NCBI GenBank assembly: GCA_011109175.1
Contig: RDEW01000024.1
Location: 391,005 to 455,004 of the forward strand
DNA from: Dicyema japonicum
Lineage: Eukaryota > Dicyemida > Rhombozoa > Dicyemidae
DNA length: 64,000 bases
Direction: 5' to 3'
The notes under the pieces are model-generated. The model worked only from the letters and a program-made list of their open reading frames with translations. It was not told the origin of the DNA and did no database searches. The position numbers and the translations under genes are program-made. Shown here piece after piece: positions 45,511 through 59,225 of this stretch; within the stretch, counting starts at the first letter, position 1; each line of letters begins with the position of its first letter.

Positions 45511-45705
45511 CGGATAATCAAAAGACCTTTTCAAGGTCGAAAAAATGTAACAGGCTGCCCATGCGTTACGCGCCGCCCATGTGACATAATAAGCGAACAG
45601 AAAGGAACATTTGAGTTTTTAATTTTTTAATTTCAATTTTTTTGACGCTTTCGTTTATTTTCCTAAATTTCCCACATTTAGCATCTTTATCTCATAAGTA
45701 GAATA

Positions 45706-45758
45706 ATAATAATAACAGCCTTTTTCACGGAGCCGTTGTATTAGCTCCGCATAGGCAT
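45706..45758 (-). mobile_element. SINE 3' end fragment
   Basis: On the minus strand: GCCTATGCGGAGCTAATACA, CGGCTCCGTGAAAAAGGC and a TTATTATTATTATTC tail. Only the last 50 bp of the SINE family is present, and it closely matches the 7.3-kb copy. Confidence 0.8.
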
Positions 45759-46169
45759 AAGTAGAATACTAAACAGAAAATGAAAATTTATTCTGAAATT
45801 TTATTTTTTAATTTACTCATATTTGTGTAAATAATAGATAAATTTTAATTTGTTATATTTAACTTTTTAAAATTTGTAATAAAAATGAAAATAGGAAATA
45901 CAAGACGAGATCATCGATAATATAATATTGAATTTATGAGAAATTTAAATGACAAAAAGACTTTTAATTTAAAATAAATCAAAAAAAGTAATTCAATTCA
46001 CCAGTTGGTTATAGAATAAAGATGACTTATTGTATCGTATTGTTGGACAGCGGATATTAGTGGAATCCTCAGGTTTTGATTAGAACAGAATGTAAAATTA
46101 TTTTGGTGACTAAATTATATTATTACTAATAACTAAGCATATAAATACAAATTCTCTTCCCAAAACAAT

Positions 46170-47672
<1,503 letters not shown>

Positions 47673-47699
47673 TATTATGCCCAGTTGTTATAAAGAGCT

Positions 47700-48190
47700 A
47701 CACCTAAATGAGAATAGGGCTTCAGAGGATTATTAATTAGTAATCAAATGATTTAACGATAGTTTAGTTATTAGTTTAGTTATGGAGTTGTTTACTTTTT
47801 GAAGTTATTTTCGTTTATTGCGATCAATTTCAGGGCTTAACTTATCAGTTTACAGTATGATAAAATGGCTTGCGTCGCAATTAGCTTAGGATTTTCACAT
47901 TGTTACTCACTCATACGAAACATTTTTTCTCTTTATTTCTTATTGTGAACGTTCTTTTCAATGTTAAAAAATACAAACATATTTGAGGTCTTCGATGTCT
48001 AATTCAGGCCTGTCAAATTTATCTTGATCAGCATTGAAAACAATTTCCTGACAAACGAGGTGAGCTGTGGTACAGACTTTTGTTGACAGCAAAGGAACGA
48101 TTTTACATAGAAGACTTTTTTATTATTTAATAAATTAATGATACACCTTACTTGATATTTATTTATGTATGAAAACATGATTTATTTATT
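47700..48190. other. Spacer after the HIPK-like gene
   Basis: A/T-rich. No coding signature, repeat end or RNA gene recognised. Confidence 0.4.
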
Positions 48191-50420
48191 CACGATTTTT
48201 TAAGTTAGTTATATGGGGCTTGGTCAGCAATAGAACTAAGTCTGACGGAAGCATTGCGAAAATCTACAATCAAATAGACTACATTATTTGCAAACAAAAA
48301 GACCGCAGTATTGTCACTGAGGCCCATGCTTATGGAGGGTCTATAATTGACAGCGATCACAAGATGGTTATTGCCAAAATGTCTTTAAAGAAACTTATGG
48401 GTTTTCAGGGATGAAAAGAAAGTGCAATGGACAAACGGAACTGCGGTGGAAGGGATACGTTATAGACCATCTAAAGAACAATACTATCCAGGGAAAGGAA
48501 TTTAGAAAATACCTGGATGAGGGATTGGAAGAAATATCAATAGATTTGGCACCGCAAATTGCGTGGACCTTGGTCAAACAGAAGATCGTGATTGCTACGG
48601 ATATATACCTGAAAGAGGACTACGTAACTAAAACACCGTATGAAGAAGCAACCGCTTTGAAATTCTTTGCCAAATCAACAAAAGGCGATATGGATCAATG
48701 TCTAAATACAGATGACAAAAATACGAAACAGCGGCTACAAAAAAAGACAGTCATCAAAAAAATAAGAAAAGCTGCACGTCGGATATTAAAGAACGAAACA
48801 ATAACAAAAATAGAGAAAATCGAAGGCCTTAAAGACAATGCGAAGCTGTCGGACAAATCAGTAAACTAAGGAAAACATTGACTTTACGAAATCAAGAAGG
48901 AAAACATATTGCTAACCAACAAAAATTGCAGAACTTATAGGGACTATTTTAAAGCACAATTCGTATCAAAAATAGCAAAAAACTCACATTAATACGGATC
49001 AGGGAAAATTAGACCAAGAAATAACTTTAGGAAGAAGTGATGACAGCAAGTTTCAAACTGAAGGACAATAAGAGTCCCGGCCCAGATGGATTAAATTTCG
49101 AATTTTTCAAATATGGAACTCAAAACTATACAAGATTGCGATTCTAAACGAAACATAAAGGAGCCACTTGCCACTTGGAGAAGGACTATTGATACCAGTA
49201 CAGAAGCCACACAAAAAAGCGGGGAAAGTTGAGAACCTAAGACCATAGTCTTAATCAACACATTGCAGAAGATACTAGCCAATATTACGCTTCAAAAAAT
49301 GGAGGGAGGTCTAGACTCGTACCTGTCGGCTTATCAAATTAGCTCCCGCAAAGGGAAATCAACGTCAGATGTTATATGGAGCCACAAATGGAGAAGTGCC
49401 ACTGTTCAAAAATTTAAAATAACGACAACCATTCTGGGGATTGATATGTCAAAGGCCTTTGATTCCGTCAACAGGAACAAGCTGCTGCACATATTGGAGC
49501 ACTTCTTGGAGGGCTCAACGATTAATGGTCAGGACTCCTGACGGACACAAGTTTGATGGTCAGGACTGGGAAAGCTTTATCGAGGACATTTGAAACGACA
49601 ATTGGTACCCCTCAAGGAGATCCATTATCCCGATTTGTTTATTATTTATCTGGAGGCAGCTCTACGAGACTTGAAGCCTCATATCGAAGAAGGCATATGC
49701 GGATGAAGTGGACTTTATTTCGAATAACAAAGAAGAGTTAATTGCGCTTTTGGAGAAAATGCCTGATAAAATGGCTGAATGGTCATTAAAAGTAAACACA
49801 AACAAAACCGAAATCACGGAGCTAAAAAAAGTGAGGAAAGGACCGAGGAGCACTGGCTAGATCAAAAGAACTAGGATCCCTTCTTGGTTACACCAAAGAT
49901 ATAACACGAAGGAAGACACTAACTAATGTCGCTTTCAACAAAATGAAGAAGACCTGGCTCTGCACAAAAGGCTTGACCCTAAAACTCGAATGAGACTATA
50001 CAATGCCAATCCTATTATATAATGCCGGTACATGGGCATGTACAGGGCAGGAACTGAAAAGTTGAATTCTTTTCACAGAAATCATCTCCGAGCACTCCTT
50101 TCTTCCGAAGTTTTTTCAAAATTCCGTCCGAAATCTTACACAAGAACAGGAACTGAGCCAATATCATGTGATATTACTGATTCAAGATGGAGGATGTTTG
50201 GACACATACTCCGTCACGATATGGGGACCTCTGCCAACATAGCAATGGAGGAGTATTTTGTGTTAGAGACTTCGCGTTTCCGGCAGGCCGAGGACAACAC
50301 TGCCGGTAATCCTAGATGAAGATCTCAGGAGGATTGGAAAGTGCCTTAAAGATAAGGATGATCTAGATATGATACGGAACATGGCAACGGATCGAAAAAG
50401 ATAGGTGATGTTAATTAGAT
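48190..50420 (+). mobile_element. LINE-R, second long copy (5'-truncated)
   Basis: It begins inside the endonuclease (IYNQIDYIICKQKDRS, DSDHKMVIAKM = SDH motif). RT blocks follow: NKSPGPDGLNFEFFKYG-like text near 49,065-49,110, LIPVQKPHKKAGKVENL, ILGIDMSKAFDSVNRNKLL (49,432-49,490) and TTIGTPQGDPLSRF (49,589). YADD has become YADEV near 49,693. The C-terminal domain is RWRMFGHILRHDMGTSANIA (50,180-50,240). Several frameshifts. Same family as 31.6-34.6 kb but older. Confidence 0.82.
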
Positions 50421-50639
50421 TGTTAATCTTTCATGTTGCACGTGCTTTGCCATGATCTTGGCATCGCGTACGTGCCTATAATAATAGGGGCATCCTTATC
50501 ATAACTTGCTTTGCCAAGCCCATCATCAGAGTAGCTTTTACTAAAGAATCTCAAATATAGAGCATCTGGTAAATCACCACCAAAACCAAGAGTCTTCTAT
50601 TATTATTATTATTAACCTCAGGCTTACCATTCTAAGCCC

Positions 50640-50940
50640 AGCACAAACAGTATAACTAACTAATCAAAGGAAGGAACCAAAGGAGAACATCTGCTTGTGC
50701 CGACCAAATCCATCTTCCAATACTTCATTACAGGCTTCAGCTTCCGAAGAGAGGTGGGGAAGTAGGTCCGCTCTCTTCCATTTTTGTCCCACATCCTACC
50801 GTCGCGGACATCACTTAATTCTTTAGCGGAATAGTTTTCATAATGCAATCTTCATCAGAGGGTTTGGTCAGGGAGAAAGGTAGAGGAAGATCTTTTTTAA
50901 CAACTGTGTCGTGCCAGAAGGACTCGTCTCCTTACGGGTG
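50640..50940 (-). repeat. LINE-associated repeat, also at 55.68-55.85 kb
   Basis: The block TTCATTACAGGCTTCAGCTT ... CGGAATAGTTTTCATAATGC recurs at 55,680-55,830 with about 15-20% differences by eye. On the minus strand it has an open frame (ENYSAKELSDVRDGRMWDKN) that may be LINE-derived, but I cannot place it in a known domain. Confidence 0.5.
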
Positions 50941-51049
50941 GGATCTGTTTGACAAGAATTGACCTTCGCTGAAAACTCCATCTTCGGATTTGAACCCACG
51001 ACTTCAGATCCGATGTTATCAGACGTTACATTCTTTAATAAAAAAGTAT

Positions 51050-51510
51050 CGTTCAGATGTCCTCTTTTAATAAAAAGTATCGTTCAGATATCGTCAAGAG
51101 ACAAAATTAACCAACGGAATAAAAGAACAACACTGAGAGTTCAGGCTAATTTACTTTCTGGCGGATCAGGCACTATAGGCTGAGATCATGTAAAGAATCA
51201 CTTATTCAGGAGTATTTACCGTTATTGTAGCGTAAACGACAAAATTGGGATACCACAATAAGAATTAGACAATCTTAACCCCCAAGAGTTCCTACCATCA
51301 TCATAAACACTTATGCTCACGAAGTGGAAGCTTTATAAGAACCCTTAGAAGGTTTAAGAATTTTATATTCATCTGTCGGCTATTTACGATGAACCTGTAC
51401 ACTCAACATCAATAATGATTGCGGGAGACCTAAAAGTGAAAGTGCTACTCAGATTACCTCTGAGAAAACATTCATGTATTCTGTAGGCATCCCTCGAAGT
51501 TTTATGAAGT
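51050..51510 (+). mobile_element. LINE-R endonuclease fragment
   Basis: Plus-strand text VPTIIINTYAHEVEAL near 51,290-51,335 matches the 'TVINVYAPH' strand. Around 51,415-51,440 the frame MIAGDLKVKV matches GD-N (with N lost). Heavily decayed. Confidence 0.55.
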
Positions 51511-51519
51511 AAAGACTCA

Positions 51520-52490
51520 AGAGACGCCTTTTTCCATCGGCATGAAAAAGCATCCTCTTTTTTCTTCTCCACTTAAGAGGATTTACAAAGTCGAATATTA
51601 ATTAACGCTATGCTTCGAAAGGATAGGTAAACTGGACAAAATTCGTTTCAGGTGTATCCGGGGTTATTAAAATAAAAGTAATGTTGTCGCTTTTGTTGTG
51701 TCGAGGATTTCTCTACTTTTGCATAGAAACGAAGACCATTTTCTGAAAAGAGATACCTATGCAGAGGAAATTGGATCAGTCTGAGAAGGCACATTGATCG
51801 AATTCGAAAGACAAGGCAATGGGATCTGTGGAACTATCAAGGAGAGTTTGGAAGTTACTAGAAACTAGGATAAATTAATTTCTAGCTCAGACAATTTTAT
51901 TTGCACTTTTAGATAATCGTGAACGATAAGACTAAATACTTGTCTGGCTTATAAGCCTCATTATATTGCTAGGGGTTTCAGGGATTTAATCACATGAGCC
52001 CCTTTGCACTTGACTAACTGTAAGAAGGATAAAATCTTAAGAATATCCAGTATAACTGGAGTCTCTTGAACTGGGCGCACAAACTAAAGATTCTATGGGA
52101 CGACACTTTTCCATTTTTTGGTGTGTGAAATACCTTGTCTGAAACGCAATTTATGCTCAAACCTCATGATAATAGCCCACACCACGGATAGCCGCAGCAA
52201 GAGCCAAACCCTTTAAGAAAAATACTCGACCATAGGAGGTGCTCACGTTTTCAACCCGTTCCAGCTAAAACCTTAGACATCTAGGAAATAAATCTGTTTC
52301 CTTCCAACGTTCCATCAGAGAAACAAAAAAGAAGAAAGCTGATTGAGTGCATTTTCATACAAATTGAAATATCAGGGATTCGTACCTCCGAAGAAGCCAG
52401 ATAAGTTCCCGAGGAAATACACAGTAAGCCCTCTACAATAGATTGTTGAAAACAAGATATTGTGAAGAAAGTCGTAATAAAATTGGAATA
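51520..52490. other. Unassigned spacer
   Basis: A GGTGTATCCGGGGTTATTAA tail of repeat family X is at 51,650-51,672. Beyond it no gene or element is recognisable down to the 3' end of the orphan gene at 52,493. Confidence 0.35.
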
Positions 52491-52492
52491 AT

Positions 52493-53158
52493 TTATTGAG
52501 GAAGTTGTAAATTAATAAAATTATCATTAATATTACCAAAAAGAGTATGATTACCTCGAATTGGTTTAATAGCTGGTAATATTGACTGTAATTCTTGATT
52601 ATCCCTTATTTTGACATATTCAGAAAATGAATCCTCAAAATTATTTATTTTACTATCATCAAGTTTAACAGGAAGCATATAATATTTCCCATTTAGTGAG
52701 CACTTTTTAATCTTCCTTTGTGACTGTTTTGTAGGCATGTTAACATTAAAAGCGGAGGTAGGGACTGATATTGCATTCACTCTCTTCCTTTTTCTACCAC
52801 CAAACACATTTGAACAAAAGTTATCTCCACTCTTTAACAAATTGGAAGGCCACACTATTAACTTGCCGCTAGTTGTTTCATTATTGCTTGATATGTGTTC
52901 TGTAATATCATTTCGCAAATAATTTGTATTATAAGCACGTGATAGTCTTACTAGATGATCACTTGTTTCGCCATCGTTATGTTGGGATGGTCCTTTCTCT
53001 TTACTGCCTGATAATTCATCAAAATAATTAAAATTTTGTAAAAAATCATCAAATTCGGTATATCCATCATTTTGAGTGTTTGTTGGAGTTTTGCATACTG
53101 GTTCTTCCAAGTTTTCTAAATCATCGAGAAAGTCACAATCAAACAATGAATAATCCAT
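52493..53158 (-). CDS. Intronless orphan protein, 221 aa, predicted nuclear
   Basis: A continuous minus-strand frame with ATG at 53,156-53,158 and stop at 52,493-52,495. It is the longest uninterrupted host-like frame in the window that shows no transposon motif. The N terminus is strongly acidic with Phe/Leu/Tyr (MDYSLFDCDFLDDLENLEEP; FDDFLQNFNYFDEL), like a transactivation or degron segment. A basic cluster GGRKRKRVN around residues 120-128 and a second (QSQRKIKKC) could be nuclear localisation signals. The rest is Ser/Asn-rich and low in predicted order. No family recognised; a transcription or cell-cycle regulator is only a guess. The absence of micro-introns is unusual here. Confidence 0.6.
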   Translation of the reverse strand: MDYSLFDCDFLDDLENLEEPVCKTPTNTQNDGYTEFDDFLQNFNYFDELSGSKEKGPSQHNDGETSDHLVRLSRAYNTNYLRNDITEHISSNNETTSGKLIVWPSNLLKSGDNFCSNVFGGRKRKRVNAISVPTSAFNVNMPTKQSQRKIKKCSLNGKYYMLPVKLDDSKINNFEDSFSEYVKIRDNQELQSILPAIKPIRGNHTLFGNINDNFINLQLPQ

Positions 53159-53259
53159 GTTAATATATTTATTTATTTAAAAATTATATTATAAATATAT
53201 ATAAAGACTATATAATTTTTGTCGTCTTTTTTTGTTCTTAATATATAAAAAAATTATTA

Positions 53260-53630
53260 CAAAAACTTGTCAGTGGGTGTGACGTGCCTCTGTTGCACAA
53301 GTGTGTTTTCACCTTTGATTTCTACCAGCCCATTCTTTCTTGGCACCCAAATGTCAAAGGAATACATCCTATGTATAAAAAACCTTTATATCGCACGAGA
53401 GATTGAACAATTCAAGCTAGTCCATAGTTCCATATCCATATGTTGTTTACAGGAGACGCAAATAGCGGACCATTACAAATTGGAAATCACTGCTTGGGGA
53501 GCTTGGAAAATGATGTGTAGTAGGATCATGAACATGGCACAAGGAACACTTCCGGAAGTGCTTATTAGTAATAATCAGAGTTTGATAATGTCGTGGACTC
53601 ACCTATGTGTGCTATTGCTCACCTGAAGTT
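53260..53630 (+). mobile_element. Internally deleted LINE-R (endonuclease start fused to C terminus)
   Basis: A single open frame at 53,267-53,626 begins with endonuclease-like text (SISICCLQETQIADHYKLEI, including the catalytic 'QET'). It then jumps directly to WGAWKMMCSRIMNMAQGTL, the extreme C terminus seen at 59,165-59,210 as GTWKRMCGRILDVAQ. About 2.5 kb of the element is missing at the junction. Confidence 0.65.
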
Positions 53631-54290
53631 TGGAAGAGTTGCAAACTCCCTATCCCGCAATCATGGAGGCGTGGATGGTGTCGTATCAGGCTCATTTCCT
53701 GGGGAGACGTCGAGAAAATCCTGGAGCAGATCTCATCATAATGAAGGTAACATTAATAGTATCCAGACGAACATTACCGAAAACGCTTTCTCTTCAGATA
53801 TTCAATGGATATAGCTTTCTTTCGAGAGGTAAACCTAAACCCACGAAGGCCACCCCCAACTTTCCAGAATATTCAGTTTTCAGGAATAAGTCATGGATGG
53901 GGTAGAGGCCTAATTACACTGATTAGGAACCATATCCTGGATAGCATCTCACTTCTCTTCAATGACGACACACTGTAACAACAATCATAGAATCCGCTTA
54001 CCCTCTCTTCGATTGACAATCATTAATCAGGGTCCTTCCGCAATTGTGGCAATAACACATATTTTCAGTTTCTCAATAAACGAGAACTAGATTTCGTCAC
54101 GTGGAAGATATCACTGATACACCTAAGAAAAAGAAACCACTCTCCTATTGACCGGTATCTATCATCTGTGCGTGGTCACGGCTGTTGGAAAAACTGGTCC
54201 TTCTCAAAAATCCGGAATTTCGTAGCTCTTCCATCTATTCAACACGGATTCACGAAGAGCACAAAAATCAAAATATCATGCACTAATTTC
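53630..54290 (+). mobile_element. LINE-J fragment (endonuclease end and RT start)
   Basis: Plus frames show endonuclease-like SRNHGGVDGVVSGSFPGETS, then LTIINQGPSAIVAI, then RT fingers text (ICAWSRLLEKLVL near 54,165-54,205; LPSIQHGFTKSTKI near 54,225-54,270). Many stops; truncated. Confidence 0.55.
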
Positions 54291-54299
54291 ATATTTTAT

Positions 54300-55900
54300 T
54301 TCTGTTAATTAGCGAAGCATTTTTCTGAAAAAACTCAGAACAATCATTTTGGGTAATACTTTCGAATGTTCACTCCCTACATATTTAACGTTATCCAATA
54401 TCCAGAGTTATGTCTTGATAAAAAAGATTTTTAGGATTCCATAAAAATTTTAAATCCGCCCAGTTTACAGACCTTTCATTAATGTGGTGTTGAGTCTTCC
54501 ATATTTAGTCATTGTTGCAATGACTAACATATTTCTGGTTCGTATGGGCCCTACTGTAATGAAACAGAAGATCCTGAAACATCTCCTACACATCTTGGTC
54601 TTGAGGATACTGAAAACCCAACCTTATTATGAGTATACGATGTTCTTTTATCCAAAAATATATTTACCCTTATCCCAATGCTAATGATTAGAATTTTACG
54701 GTATTTGCCGAGTGGCGTTAATTGTGTTGAAACCCTATAAATAAAAAATCAATTTATTCTTAACTTTTAAGTCACTGGAGGAGAAAAACTTATCCCTCCT
54801 AGAGAAAACAAGGAGAGCTGCAATTAAACTCTCCTTAAACAAGAAACTGAGAGACTATCTAAGCGAGGACGAAGACAAGCTGCTAGTACCAATTAGAAGG
54901 ACTGTGGAGGATCGGATCAACGTTTTCAGGAGATCTTAGATCCAGCACATATACATAAAACTGGGATAATCGATTTACATATACATAAAACTGGAGAAAA
55001 AAATTAAAAAAAGAATTGGCCCAGGTTTGGAGTCCAAGTCATATGGTAGGACTCAGATGTAATATGTCGTGAGCGCAGTGCGAGCCCGAGCGCTATGCGC
55101 CACCAGTCAATGTCAATCAATGTCAAATTAATCGATCTGATTCAAAACAATAACCCAGAGATCCATTTTACACTCTCATTCAGGCGGCCAACATTCCAAC
55201 TAAGAACCTCCAAAGGCCACAATCTTGGTATCTCGACTAAGGAGGGAACGATAAGATCAAAAATCTGCCATTGCTTTCTTTGTGGTTTAATAAATCAGCT
55301 AACTGGCCTGAATATCACATTAAAATTGACTTATGGTAAATTTCTGTAGGACTTTAATTTCGTGAGGATAACAAAAGCGTGAGGGGGTCGTACGTGATAC
55401 AGTCCGGCCTCGTTTTGGAGAAACCAAAACTACGGGGAAACCCCCGATTTTGGAGAGATTGTACTATTTTAATATTAATAATGAATTTTTTGGTAATAAA
55501 CCTTCAACTGGGGAAAATTAGTGTCACAATTTTTAATTTTTAAAATTTTCACCCATTAAATTAAATTTATTAACCAAAAACTTTAAATCGTAATAAATAA
55601 TTAAATAATTTAAAATTTTAATTTGATGCATTTAATTTGGTATCTGTTTGTGCCTTTCAAAATACATCCTTCAATAGCAAATTACAGGCTTCCACTTCCG
55701 AAGAGAGGTATAGAAGTAGGACAGCCTTCTTCCATTTTCGTTGAATGTCCTTCCGTCTCAGACATCATTTTATTCTTTAGAGGAATAGTTTTCATAGTGT
55801 AATCTTCACAATTGATTCATCTCTTGGCACAAGCAGATGTCTTTGAGAGTCAGGTGTACTAACTATCATTATTCACTCAATAATGGTAAATATATTATAT
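54300..55900. other. Unassigned region
   Basis: A plus-strand stretch at 54,770-54,945 (SLEEKNLSLLEKTRRAAIKL) and one at 55,095-55,349 are open but unrecognised. 55,380-55,440 is GC-richer (CGTACGTGATACAGTCCGGC) and may be another element end. 55,680-55,850 repeats 50,720-50,860. No host gene called. Confidence 0.3.
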
Positions 55901-55904
55901 AACC

Positions 55905-56300
55905 AAGGAGTGAACTACCACAGTCATCAGTTGATCAATTAATTTCTTTAAAATTTATTATTGGGAATATTCCTTCTTCAATTGACTCAAAAGTGACCGA
56001 TTTGTTCAATGGTGTCATGGAGCTGCTGGTAGTATATACATGTGTTTGGCTGCTATGAGATGACTAGTAATAATAAATATTTACAGTCAGCTATTGATTA
56101 CAGTGTGGTTTGGAAAGGAAGATTATTTATAATAGGACCTGGCTTATGTCATGGAATATGAGGTAATGTATATTCATTTGTAATATATTACTGACAGTCC
56201 ACTCTTCCTACATAGAGTTTGGAAGGTTTGGTTCATGGTGGTCAGGTCTTCTTTTCTGGAATATGATTTAATTTCACTCTATCCAACTATTCCTCTTGAA
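55905..56300 (+). pseudogene. LanC-like (LANCL) pseudogene
   Basis: Plus-strand pieces in the family's order: PQSSVDQLISLKFIIGNIPS, a frame slip, WCHGAAGSIYMCLAA (zinc/glutathione-binding CHG motif), a slip, NNKYLQSAIDYSVVWKGRLF, IIGPGLCHGI (second CHG motif), a TGA in place of a small residue, GNVYSF, a slip, and SPLFLHRVWK. At least three 1-nt slips and one stop in about 400 bp show it is non-functional. LANCL proteins are cytosolic, glutathione-binding lanthionine-cyclase relatives of animals, which supports a metazoan host. The remaining domain ends are not visible. Confidence 0.75.
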
Positions 56301-56309
56301 GAAGTTCAA

Positions 56310-56990
56310 CATCAACTCACCCATATCCCCTCACTCCTCTTCCAGCATCCAATGGGATATCTTCACGATTGGTTTGAAACAAAGATGGAATCTTTATTGA
56401 AGACATTGGTACTGTTGAACCACCATGCATTCAAGAGTTCTCTTCAACATGACTGATCCAATGTGAACTGTTTCAACATCCATGTAATTCTTTAATCATT
56501 TTGAGACAACTCCATTAGTCTTCAATTAGTCGTTAAAACTCTTTTTCGAGAATACAAGGCGTAAACCATTAAAATCATAAATTTAAAATCAGAATAATCA
56601 ACATTTGTAACGAAAGCTCTTTAAAAGTGTACTTCACATACCAAGGAATAGTCATCTCTACCTTTTCCATGATATCGTTGAGGGTCAATGATTTCCTGAA
56701 ACCATAAAAGGCCAGTCACTATTGACACTCGATTGTAACTAATAAACTCAACACGTGGCTCATTACTATTATGTATACTACAGGATAAATATGGATGCCT
56801 TGGTGTGGATGAAGGTAGAAAAAACAGCTCCACGAAAATATAAGTGTTAAAGTTAATATTTGATGGAGTTAAAAAAAGAGTCTGGCATGTTCATTGAACT
56901 CTTGACATGTTAAAAGCCATAAATTAATTTATTAGCCAAAAACCACCGTGATAGCCTGAATGAGAAAATTCAGGTGATCCCGCTTTCCTC
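56310..56990. other. Unresolved coding-like region
   Basis: The minus strand at 56,621-56,870 carries an open, protein-like frame (PSNINFNTYIFVELFFLPSS ... WFQEIIDPQRYHGKGRDDYS). It ends at a well-formed 23-nt GT-AG segment (GTATGTGAAG...AAAG), after which it reads only SFRYKC before a stop. No start or family found. Confidence 0.25.
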
Positions 56991-57580
56991 AGCAGCCTTC
57001 GTATCTTTTCTGCTGTTCAGGATGTGTTCCGATACATTTGTGATAAGGGCGGGATTAACACACGAATTATCAACCAGAAACTTCCCAAGTTGCATTAATC
57101 ATATTTTCAAAGCTTCTAGGCAGGATTTCCTTTTTTCGGTATTTTTGCCGCTTTTGACTAATGTTTTGGATCTTCGTTAGGATCGACGCGGCCAGGTTTG
57201 CCCCCTGAGCAGCACATGCATAACCTATTATAGGTTCAATGTAATGCTTGTAGAGGGTATCCAATCCATTTAGGCTTTCGGAGTCTCTTAGATTTTCCAG
57301 GAAAGTCTTCACGAAATTAATCTCCCCCACAAGTCGTGACTGTCTTTTCAACATGGATTGAAAAGGCTAAGAAGGTGTTCTGAGTTTTGTTTTGCTTGAT
57401 AGTTTTTCCGTCAAACTTGATGTCAATTAATAGCTTCCCCAGTCTCCTGTTTGACGTGAAAAAACTCAAACTGACTACTCCGGACTTGCTCTCACTTGGT
57501 TTCCATAAATCCACAAACTCAGATAAAGTGTATTTGACATAGCAGAGGAACAATCCTCGAACCCTATAAATGAACATGCT
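56990..57580 (-). mobile_element. LINE-J C-terminal fragment, minus strand
   Basis: Minus-strand text EINFVKTFLENLRDSESLNG, then LYKHYIEPIIGYACAAQGAN and RSFENMINAT is the thumb region also present at 16.4-16.6 kb and 39.9-40.3 kb. The upstream piece VVSLSFFTSNRRLGKLLIDI matches the post-YADD strand. Frameshifted near 57,340. Confidence 0.75.
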
Positions 57581-57699
57581 TCATCCTTATATAACTACTA
57601 TATTGAGCACACAATGGCAATTAACTCTCATGATCGCGAGCCCAATGTTCTGGAAGAGTCATTGTGTCAATCTAGGCTCGTCCTTCCGTAGGTCCACAT

Positions 57700-58545
57700 G
57701 AGGTCCGATTTACCTGATAAACCCAGACGTCAGATAAAAAGATCCTAATTTGTCCAGTGACATGCAGAAGGTTTTTGACTCCAAAAGATCTTTCAAATAT
57801 TCAAAATAAATTGAAAATTTGGCTTGCAAACTTCCTCAACGGACAATGAGGAAGAGTAATTTCACATTCCACATTTTCTGTCACTAATTTTTTACCAAAT
57901 GGGGTCCCACAAGGATCCCTACCGTCATCTATTCTCTTCAACTTTTTTATGAGCTATATGCCTTCCCATACAGCAACAACATGCTAATCCTCGCTTATGC
58001 TGACGACATAATCTTGGCAACAAGAGACCAGTGTATTCACAGCGATCACCTGCTTACAAGATTTACTGAACAGTCTGAACTGTTGGCCTACAAAGAATCT
58101 ATTACCCACAAGTCCTGAAAACTCTAGCAATGATTTTTACTTCAAACACAAGACTAACAAATTCGGCACCTTACCACAAGTCCTTTACCATTAATGGAAT
58201 GTCAATCCTCTCTATTAACACTATCATAATACTGGGGATCACATACGACTTTCTTATGCCTTTCAGCAAGCATGTCAGCAACGTCATTTTCTCCTCCAAC
58301 AAAAACTAAATTTTAATTAAAAACCCTTCTTGGATACTACGGAGGTAACTTTATCAGACAGATCTTGTCATTGACCTCTCAGTATCTGTACAAACGTGGG
58401 ATAATGTCATTATGCATAGCAAAGCTTTGACATAACATTTTTTCCATATCCCCCGCTACAATCTGCCTGCTATCTTTGTTCCCTGCAAGCAGGATACTGA
58501 TCCGTCATATTTATGAATACCGATTCGCCATTAGACAATATAAAC
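57700..58545 (+). mobile_element. LINE-J RT fragment, plus strand
   Basis: Plus text FFTKWGPTRIPTVIY (QxG region, decayed), then LILAYADDIILATRDQ at 57,985-58,030 with both catalytic Asp, then a decayed thumb (ILGITYDF-like near 58,233; TLLGYYGGNFIRQILSLTSQ). It is a different subfamily from the minus-strand piece just upstream. Confidence 0.7.
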
Positions 58546-58584
58546 GAGCAGTCACCTTAATCAATTCTCTTTTGTTGTGTTAGT

Positions 58585-58690
58585 CCCTGTAGAGAGTCTA
58601 GTTTTGCAGTTGTATCAATGATAATATCGTCACTCGACAATCCAAGATGAGTGGATCCTTCGCTGAGCAGTTCGTAAACTATAAGCAAAT
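58585..58690 (-). mobile_element. Degenerate SINE body fragment
   Basis: The minus strand retains GGATTGTCGAGTGACGATAT and GACTCTCTACAGGGAC-like boxes, in the order of the SINE core. Head and tail are gone. Confidence 0.45.
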
Positions 58691-58894
58691 ATTGTGCATT
58701 CACTACGAAAAATGAACGAAATGATATGAAATTTACATATTTATCAAAAAATAATCCCTTTATAAATTTAGCTAAAGAGTGACATCCCAAAAGTCAGAGT
58801 TGAGTGGTTAATAAAACAAGAAAAAGGATCGCCTCCGCAATTCTGCCTCTTAAAGACTTTACTTGTTTTATTTTTTAAATAAATATCAGATTCA

Positions 58895-59225
58895 GAACTG
58901 TACAAAAGATGTGGCTTAAGGCCATTATCAGAGGAGATTCTCAAGGCTAGGTGAAGACTTTTTGGTCACATCTTACGAATGGATATGTTGACTCCACCAA
59001 ACATTGCAATGGAGAACTATTTCGCACAACTGAATGGATCATTCCGTGGCAGGCCTAGAGTGACGTTGCCTTTACTACTAAATGATGACCTAATCCGAAT
59101 AAACAAAACTCTACGAAATGGTGAAGATCTTGACTCACTACGAGCAATGGCCCGGAACAGGGGAACATGGAAGAGGATGTGTGGGAGGATACTGGACGTG
59201 GCACAAGAGGAACTTAATTAATCTA
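58895..59225 (+). mobile_element. LINE-R C-terminal fragment
   Basis: Plus text RLFGHILRMDMLTPPNIAME (frame break at 58,960), FRGRPRVTLPLLLNDDLIRI and WKRMCGRILDVAQEELN ending at 59,221. It matches the last about 110 residues of LINE-R, then a short A/T tail. Confidence 0.8.
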
